Shown here: positions 21,401 to 23,114 of the stretch, piece after piece
Position numbering within the stretch: the stretch's first letter is position 1
Layout: each line of letters opens with the position of its first letter
NCBI GenBank assembly: GCA_028565635.1
Contig: JAOXYB010080499.1
Coordinates: 1 to 23,114, forward strand
From: Phoronis ovalis
Taxonomy: Eukaryota > Phoronida > Phoronidae
DNA: 23,114 nt
Reading direction: 5' to 3'
Position numbers and translations under genes: made by a program
The notes under the pieces: generated by a model
Databases searched by the model: none
What the model saw: the letters and a program-made list of their open reading frames with translations, nothing else
What the model was told of the DNA's origin: nothing

Positions 21401-21519
21401 AGCAACCCTGCATCTTTGATAGAGTCATGTGATTTTGCTTGCAAAACACTGAGAAGACATTGATCAACCAATGCATGGATTTCAGTCACAATTTCTTCCA
21501 AATGACGCCAGTTGTCAGC
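179..21519 (-). CDS. MDN1: Midasin (AAA+ ribosome-assembly ATPase), partial, 17 exons
   Basis: Midasin is a dynein-like AAA+ machine of the nucleolus and nucleoplasm. In yeast, Rea1 docks on pre-60S particles near the Rix1 complex and uses its C-terminal MIDAS domain to pull off the UBL-domain factors Ytm1 and Rsa4. The join, in reading order, is 21519-21360, 20497-20381, 19908-19758, 19580-19382, 18946-18680, 18022-17820, 17528-17197, 16833-16710, 9867-9740, 5638-5508, 4754-4609, 3685-3276, 2898-2462, 1982-1783, 1403-1046, 739-551 and 421-179. All introns are GT-AG and every phase matches, giving 1,265 codons with no stop or frameshift, so the gene looks intact. Codons 1-209 are the end of the last AAA+ module (Walker B FIDNVNFC, then SRAMRNRGVEI); codons 210-1265 are helical linker. 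Start codon, earlier AAA modules, acidic region and MIDAS domain lie outside the window. The family call rests on motifs and remembered similarity to human midasin. Confidence 0.95.
551..739 (-). CDS. MDN1: MDN1 exon E16 (linker)
   Basis: Codons 1122-1184 start IEDIRISLDAREWNSELL and contain LLHPHVKHQMDRVITLNSVM, matching the family motif SHPHVRLLRQRMDRL, and end ALRPVPPQ. The acceptor is gttgttag and the donor is cag|gtaacg. The length is 189 nt, phase 0 on both sides. Confidence 0.95.
740..1045 (-). other. MDN1 intron E15-E16
   Basis: AT-rich intron of 306 nt with gttagt donor and gttgttag acceptor. I see no coding sequence or repeat in it. Confidence 0.85.
1046..1403 (-). CDS. MDN1: MDN1 exon E15 (linker)
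   Basis: Codons 1002-1121. Joined to E14 it reads DFRHNDRKCLRGNYFRIVHA, matching human EFRRTDSQLQGQVLFRHLAG. It continues with GLLPDVSFSLEDISV and ends LLAPQGPVDPAYKQAVKLEY then VLQE, the conserved 'FDPAVKREYKLNYVKEE' region. The acceptor is ttctttctag and the donor is gag|gttagt. Phase 2 in, phase 0 out. Confidence 0.95.
1404..1782 (-). other. MDN1 intron E14-E15
   Basis: Intron of 379 nt in the preferred model (gtaatg donor, ttctttctag acceptor). It contains the doubtful open segment 1539-1745 described separately. Confidence 0.75.
1539..1745 (-). other. Possible extra or cassette exon of MDN1 (doubtful)
   Basis: A frame is open from 1771 to 1529 on the minus strand and contains HVLNCLRGLVQNPLKLC and LLVNYLLEICDLCF. 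It is bounded by an acceptor (ccaaatag) and a weak donor (gtatca) that would keep phase with E14 and E15, adding 69 residues. Against it, the intron from E14 would be only 37 nt, shorter than animal spliceosomes normally remove, and direct E14-E15 joining matches human midasin better. Left out of the main model. Confidence 0.25.
1783..1982 (-). CDS. MDN1: MDN1 exon E14 (linker)
   Basis: Codons 936-1001 begin VLTMYSPLLSYSIFHLLLG and contain LEQLSTVTKALWSNAACI, matching the human QLQDISSMLWTNMAI segment, and end RQDMDF plus two bases. The acceptor is atatacttatag and the donor is cag|gtaatg. Phase 0 in, phase 2 out. Relative to human, the sequence expected between E13 and this exon is shorter. 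Confidence 0.92.
1983..2461 (-). other. MDN1 intron E13-E14
   Basis: Intron of 479 nt. The stretch 2040-2135 is less AT-rich than its surroundings and contains the short palindrome GGGAATttgATTCCC near 2081-2095, but all three sense frames there hit stops and lack usable donors. Poly-A/T runs occur near 2211 and 2270. Confidence 0.8.
2462..2898 (-). CDS. MDN1: MDN1 exon E13 (linker)
   Basis: Codons 790-935 start CYQGIFEELESHDLSASQ. A Ser/Gln-rich, probably unstructured patch (SASQSMTGNRQVSERSEAQ) is followed by LLPLFEYLSLLLEYHVVAVL and by HSHLRTSPLTVNAALWMRRL, which corresponds to the HTPVTPQELRDLW region in human. The acceptor is gcatttttag and the donor is a perfect gtgagt. Phase 1 in, phase 0 out. 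Confidence 0.93.
2899..3275 (-). other. MDN1 intron E12-E13, with G-run cluster
   Basis: Intron of 377 nt. Three five-G runs on the plus strand at 3144-3148, 3160-3164 and 3172-3176 (C-runs in the transcript) stand out in otherwise AT-rich DNA. Nothing else is visible. Confidence 0.8.
3276..3685 (-). CDS. MDN1: MDN1 exon E12 (linker)
   Basis: Codons 653-789. After a cysteine/histidine-containing start (SLTFQNCHLDN), the segment QLQSALGSDSH ... WNKFGFPKPFKSE matches the human QNCLGSQ ... KFLGRPFPFKDK region. It ends VELLKGNVPENFEG. The acceptor is ttaattgtaag and the donor is gtaaga. Phase 2 in, phase 1 out. At 410 nt it is one of the two longest exons here. Confidence 0.94.
4086..4140. repeat. 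Cluster of AGGTCA half-site-like repeats
   Basis: AGGTCA occurs at 4086-4091, 4116-4121 and 4124-4129, with the inverted TGACCT at 4108-4113 and an imperfect AGGATCA at 4134-4140. The arrangement includes a direct repeat with spacing 2 and an everted repeat with spacing 2. The motif equals the nuclear-receptor half-site, but repeats of this type may also simply be transposon-derived. Confidence 0.6.
4185..4217. repeat. Hairpin-forming inverted repeat
   Basis: GTGTGTATAACAA (4185-4197) can pair with TTGTTAT (4203-4209) and ACACAC (4212-4217), giving a 13-bp stem with a GG bulge and a 5-nt loop. It lies just after the AGGTCA cluster. Confidence 0.6.
4609..4754 (-). CDS. MDN1: MDN1 exon E11 (linker)
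   Basis: Codons 605-652 begin VTEALLWKRRFLLFCKK and contain LSLHWNWIFCKTL, matching the family motif LRWRDRFW ... ALHWHWV. The acceptor is taactttatag and the donor is gatag|gtggga. Phase 0 in, phase 2 out. Confidence 0.94.
4755..5507 (-). other. MDN1 intron E10-E11
   Basis: Intron of 753 nt. It holds the foldback/duplicated segment at 5114-5287. Next to the E11 acceptor, a minus-strand frame is open from 4911 through the acceptor, in a different frame from the exon. The rest is AT-rich without features. Confidence 0.8.
5114..5287. repeat. Foldback / duplicated repeat segment
   Basis: CAAGCCGGCTTG at 5114-5125 is a perfect 12-nt palindrome. CAAGCCGGCTTGGG (5114-5127) recurs with one mismatch at 5191-5204. 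CAAATCGGTTAGGGG (5218-5232) is an imperfect inverted match of CCCCTGCCAAACCGATTTT (5269-5287). The block is less AT-rich than the surrounding intron and is probably a degenerate non-autonomous element. Confidence 0.55.
5508..5638 (-). CDS. MDN1: MDN1 exon E10 (linker)
   Basis: Codons 561-604 contain MIIETQLPDPAVAHLLPFFK and CLDESLRHMVLTAELLDDD, matching the '..VVNLAAFFELCDALVLLW' region of the human protein. The acceptor is ttcctctag and the donor is aag|gtacag. Phase 1 in, phase 0 out. It is the first exon after the 4.1-kb intron. Confidence 0.94.
5639..9739 (-). other. MDN1 long intron E9-E10 (4.1 kb)
   Basis: AT-rich throughout, with a strong gtaagt donor at 9739 and ttcctctag acceptor. 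No conserved coding stretch is seen on either strand. A less AT-rich patch at about 9110-9260 contains a short palindrome, TGAGGCtcagGCCTCA (9206-9221). I recognise no tRNA, snoRNA or complete transposon. Confidence 0.75.
9740..9867 (-). CDS. MDN1: MDN1 exon E9 (linker, isolated small exon)
   Basis: Codons 518-560 include MHLLGNLAEGAALDYCGLEQ and QLSILQLSYLYHQG. The acceptor is tcttcttttgtag and the donor is a strong gtaagt. The phase (2 in, 1 out) joins E8 and E10 exactly. The joined sequence keeps the spacing seen in human midasin, so no exon appears to be missing in the two long introns on either side. Confidence 0.92.
11413..11757. repeat. Diverged tandem duplication, period about 172 nt
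   Basis: Two copies start at 11413 and 11585. Both begin TATGGAA and share GTTTTATTTTTAAAT (11424-11438 and 11596-11610), TGATAAGG (11525-11532 and 11698-11705) and ACTTGA (11540-11545 and 11713-11718), all at a constant offset of 172-173. A fainter third copy may precede them. The right boundary is approximate. Confidence 0.75.
13368..13404. repeat. Short tandem duplication
   Basis: ATTACATATTATCAGAT occurs at 13368-13384 and again, identical, at 13388-13404, a 20-nt period in AT-rich intron sequence. Confidence 0.85.
15624..15652. repeat. GC-rich stem-loop
   Basis: GGACC (15624-15628) pairs with GGTCC (15648-15652), and CGCGA (15630-15634) pairs with TCGCG (15638-15642) around a TTC loop. 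It has several CpGs in otherwise AT-rich DNA. It lacks the arms of a tRNA and may be the edge of a mobile repeat. Confidence 0.7.
15696..15773. repeat. Three imperfect copies of an AGTGTCTGGGT unit
   Basis: AGTGTCTGGGT lies at 15704-15714 and 15735-15745, and AGTGTCTCGGT at 15763-15773. The first two are embedded in a longer shared block beginning TTGGCA at 15696 and 15727 (31-nt period). They follow the GC-rich stem-loop, suggesting a single repeat element spanning about 15620-15970. Confidence 0.75.
16710..16833 (-). CDS. MDN1: MDN1 exon E8 (linker)
   Basis: Codons 477-517 contain DILNQPYDIRWNPQFSAAFI, matching the LDPRWN motif of vertebrate midasin, and end in KLTSAANR. The acceptor is ccttgtttcag at 16834. 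An upstream acceptor at about 16870 gives the wrong phase, which decides the start. The donor is gttagt. Phase 1 in, phase 2 out. Confidence 0.93.
16834..17196 (-). other. MDN1 intron E7-E8
   Basis: Intron of 363 nt. A gtaag-type donor-like site near 17023 was tested for a small extra exon, but the phases do not fit. Nothing else is seen. Confidence 0.8.
17197..17528 (-). CDS. MDN1: MDN1 exon E7 (linker)
   Basis: Codons 366-476 start with HEIPLHLYEMQGKTNRLPPP and run through a long helical stretch containing HWKMYAEWLKATLL to the end. The acceptor is tatctgttttag. The preferred donor is cac|gtatgt at 17196. A second donor, gtgagg, lies 27 nt upstream (exon end 17224) in the same phase, so two isoforms differing by nine residues are possible. 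Confidence 0.92.
17820..18022 (-). CDS. MDN1: MDN1 exon E6 (linker)
   Basis: Codons 299-365 begin NSKYIVEEYLSG and contain VVGLWPDRLP, which matches the GLWPDS.P motif of vertebrate midasin. An alanine-rich, lysine-containing helix follows (AAATMKRKAALLLFLFNK). The acceptor is atgttttcag and the donor is gtatgt. Phase 0 in, phase 2 out. Confidence 0.94.
18023..18679 (-). other. MDN1 intron E5-E6
   Basis: AT-rich intron of 657 nt with gtaaac donor and atgttttcag acceptor. I see no repeat, RNA gene or coding sequence in it. Confidence 0.8.
18680..18946 (-). CDS. MDN1: MDN1 exon E5 (AAA lid / start of linker)
   Basis: Codons 210-298 include LKSMLHGMGLVGETPCELLM and VQQLHRGTHLLTAMWIACHD, matching the helical region right after the last AAA+ module in animal midasins. 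The acceptor is ctttatttttag and the donor is cag|gtaaac. The length is 267 nt, phase 0 on both sides. Confidence 0.95.
18947..19381 (-). other. MDN1 intron E4-E5
   Basis: AT-rich intron of 435 nt with gtttgt donor and ctttatttttag acceptor. Nothing recognisable inside. Confidence 0.8.
19382..19580 (-). CDS. MDN1: MDN1 exon E4 (sensor 1 and arginine-finger region)
   Basis: This is the most conserved piece in the window. It encodes SPSVLDRLNALLEPDGVLTI, then INERGVVDG, the sensor-1 strand FRLILAMDPKHGE, and SRAMRNRGVEISLAE, which contains the likely arginine finger. Codons 143-209. The acceptor is caaatttttag and the donor is gag|gtttgt. Phase 2 in, phase 0 out. This exon alone identifies the gene as midasin. 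Confidence 0.98.
19758..19908 (-). CDS. MDN1: MDN1 exon E3 (FEWVDS motif and Walker B)
   Basis: The exon carries GGNFEWVDSPLVTALKEG followed by the Walker B strand WLFIDNVNFC, codons 93-142. These are diagnostic for the final AAA+ module of midasin. The Walker B acidic pair is D-N rather than D-E. The donor is cag|gtattt and the acceptor ends ttttaaag; phase 1 in, phase 2 out. Confidence 0.95.
19909..20380 (-). other. MDN1 intron E2-E3
   Basis: Intron of 472 nt with a consensus gtgagt donor. No coding or repeat feature is seen. Confidence 0.8.
20381..20497 (-). CDS. MDN1: MDN1 exon E2 (AAA+ module insert helices)
   Basis: This 117-nt exon encodes codons 54-92, from GHTISNLEKISM to DKVYEALLC. 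The acceptor is ttttaatgtag and the donor is a consensus gtgagt. Incoming and outgoing phases are both 1 and match E1 and E3. The sequence is poorly conserved helical insert between Walker A and Walker B, so the call rests mainly on phase, splice sites and position. Confidence 0.82.
20498..21359 (-). other. MDN1 intron E1-E2
   Basis: Intron of 862 nt that contains the MITE-like repeat at 20552-20834. The remainder is AT-rich without visible features. Confidence 0.8.
20552..20834. mobile_element. MITE-like non-autonomous repeat
   Basis: ATGGCTTCCAA (20564-20574) is inverted as TTGGAAGCCAT (20824-20834), about 270 nt apart. The block starting GCGACA at 20552 is repeated directly, imperfectly, at 20794-20815. 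CTTCCAAC/GTTGGAAG at the right end also forms a local hairpin. The interior carries a phrase of the 'tttcattaaaatcggtcc' kind, which I associate with invertebrate interspersed repeats. No coding sequence, so transposition would depend on another element. Confidence 0.55.
21360..21519 (-). CDS. MDN1: MDN1 exon E1 (within last AAA+ module)
   Basis: This encodes ADNWRHLEEIV and the following helical residues up to FELDRNP, codons 1-53. The acceptor is tatgctttcag and the donor is cag|gtactg; the exon enters in phase 0 and leaves in phase 1. In family members this stretch follows the conserved 'ELLG.FEQ' segment just after Walker A. That upstream segment is not found in the rest of the window, so the preceding exon must lie beyond position 23114. 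Confidence 0.88.
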
Positions 21520-23114
21520 CTGAAAGCATAATAATGTAATATACTTATAGTAATTCATTAGTGATGCAATGACAGCAGAAGCTACCCAAGCAATGTTCAC
21601 AGTGTATAAGATTGAATGCACAGTATTGCCATAAGATACAATTATTTGCGAGGCAAAATAAGCTAATCAAATTAAAATGTTGCAAATTATTGTGTGAAAT
21701 ACGTTTTTTTTAAATCCTTATGAGCTGAAGATAATATAAGTTAATTTTTGACTTCAATTGTTAACACATTATTATAAAATAAACATTAAACATCCTTAAG
21801 GGCAAAATGTCCTTGGCCCAATTTTCAAAAGTGATACCAAGTAAAACTGTGCTCATACGATAATATTGCTACAAAACTGAGGCTATTTAGGATCCTAACT
21901 TTAAGTTACTAGAAACATGAGAAGAAAGATATTTGTCGCCAAATAACATTTAGAAGCCTTAATTGTTTTTTGTTTGACACTTTCTTTCAAATTGTTAACA
22001 GAATATGACGTCATTTGTTGTCGTTTAATAATTTTTTGTTGATTTTAAAACAAATAAATGGTTGAATTTAATTTAAACTACGTAAACATTTACAGAATAC
22101 AATGTATATATCACAGAATATTTGATAAAAATAGGACTATAGTTTGTAGTTCATTCTATCTCCCAATTTCAAAGAAATTGTTTTGATTACTTTTGTAGTT
22201 ATAGGCAAATAAATAAGATAACTATTTTTCAGCAGTGTTACGCTATTGTAATACCATGCTTTCGATAATAAACAAACTGAAATATTCTTCTTTCTTGACT
22301 TAAAATTTCGTCAAAAATTGAACTTTAAGCAGTAATATGGCCATGAATAAATTAAAATTGTTAGTAAAACCCAGGAACCTTGTGTCTGATCAGAAAAGAA
22401 TCAATATCTGACAGTTGTTTTACAAAGTCGAATCATTCCTTTGATAGAAGTAGAATTAAACAGTTTTTTTGTTAAATTTTTTTGAATATGTGTGCATTCC
22501 AATAGTTAACTTCATTTTTGAAGACATATTTCGAATTTCAAAAAAAATAGTTTCATGTGTCTTCAACATAGACAGTTCAATCTAGAGGGTCATATGATTA
22601 CAGGTTTTGAATAAAAAATATTTTATGAAAGTTTTATTACTTTTCAGTCTCATCTCTAAAACTATAAAAAAATATTTAAAAGTTTATGCGGTTAATTACC
22701 CAGTTCCTTAAAACTAATATAGCAACTGATGGATGAAAATAAAAACAATAGAAATATTGGAGTTCCGAGAGTGAAGTAATATTTGTTTTTAGTTTCTTTG
22801 CCATTTAGTAACCAGCCTGATTGAGGAGTAGCATCCTTCCAATGAATATTAGCAGAAAATACAATTAATACGGTTACAGAATTCAAGTGCATAACAAACA
22901 GATAACTGGCAAATACGCTCGGATTAAAATTATATTACATTTGCTTACTAGATTCTCTACAAAACTATAAATATGTTTATAGGCCAATTTTTATTTTAAA
23001 ATCTTTTCCCCGAGTCCCAGTAAGCTTTAACAATGTGCAACAAGAGGTCTGCGGGTGCAGACAGATGCCCATCATATGATGTAGTTTCTGTAGTTGTAAA
23101 GCCATCTTTGTATG
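21520..23114 (-). other. MDN1 intron upstream of E1 (incomplete)
   Basis: At least about 1.6 kb of AT-rich sequence precedes E1. No Walker A-encoding exon is found in it. The last 95 nt (about 23020-23114) are clearly less AT-rich and are open on the minus strand (SYDGHLSAPADLLLHIVKAY), but this does not resemble the expected midasin segment and lacks a good donor. It may be a repeat fragment or an unrelated exon. Confidence 0.55.

Noticed and set aside
22998-23114. Candidate MDN1 exon with the open frame DGHLSAPADLLLHIVKAY
   Set aside because: The only phase-compatible donor (gttaaa) is weak, and the peptide does not resemble the Walker A / ELLG region expected right before E1.

Overview
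This window is nuclear DNA from an invertebrate animal. It is AT-rich, its coding sequence is split by many GT-AG introns, and it holds microsatellite and foldback repeats; nothing looks bacterial. The repeat style (AGGTCA-rich tracts, short foldback elements, a tetranucleotide tract) would suit a mollusc, possibly a bivalve, but that placement is a weak inference.

One gene fills the window, and it lies entirely on the minus strand: MDN1 (midasin; Rea1 in yeast), the giant AAA+ ATPase that removes assembly factors from pre-60S ribosomes. I find 17 coding exons, read from 21519 down to 179. Their splice phases join without a break into 3,795 nt, or 1,265 codons. The gene is partial at both ends. 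The fragment starts inside the last AAA+ module (after its Walker A motif), passes Walker B, sensor 1 and the arginine-finger region, and then runs into the long helical linker. By remembered similarity to human midasin it covers very roughly residues 2,000 to 3,400 of about 5,600.

Layout along the plus strand: 1-77 is a (CAAC)n microsatellite. 179-4754 holds the last seven exons (E17 to E11), closely spaced. 5508-5638 (E10) and 9740-9867 (E9) are two small exons isolated by introns of 4.1 and 6.8 kb. 16710-21519 holds exons E8 to E1. 21520-23114 is intron, apart from an unresolved less AT-rich segment at the right edge.

I see no second gene, no RNA gene, no CRISPR array and no complete transposon. 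The points most worth checking are: a 207-nt open segment at 1539-1745 that keeps the frame but would need a 37-nt intron; a linker segment of about 50 residues that seems to be missing between E13 and E14; a choice of two in-frame donors at the end of E7; and several repeat or foldback structures inside introns. I found no evidence for a novel biological system.
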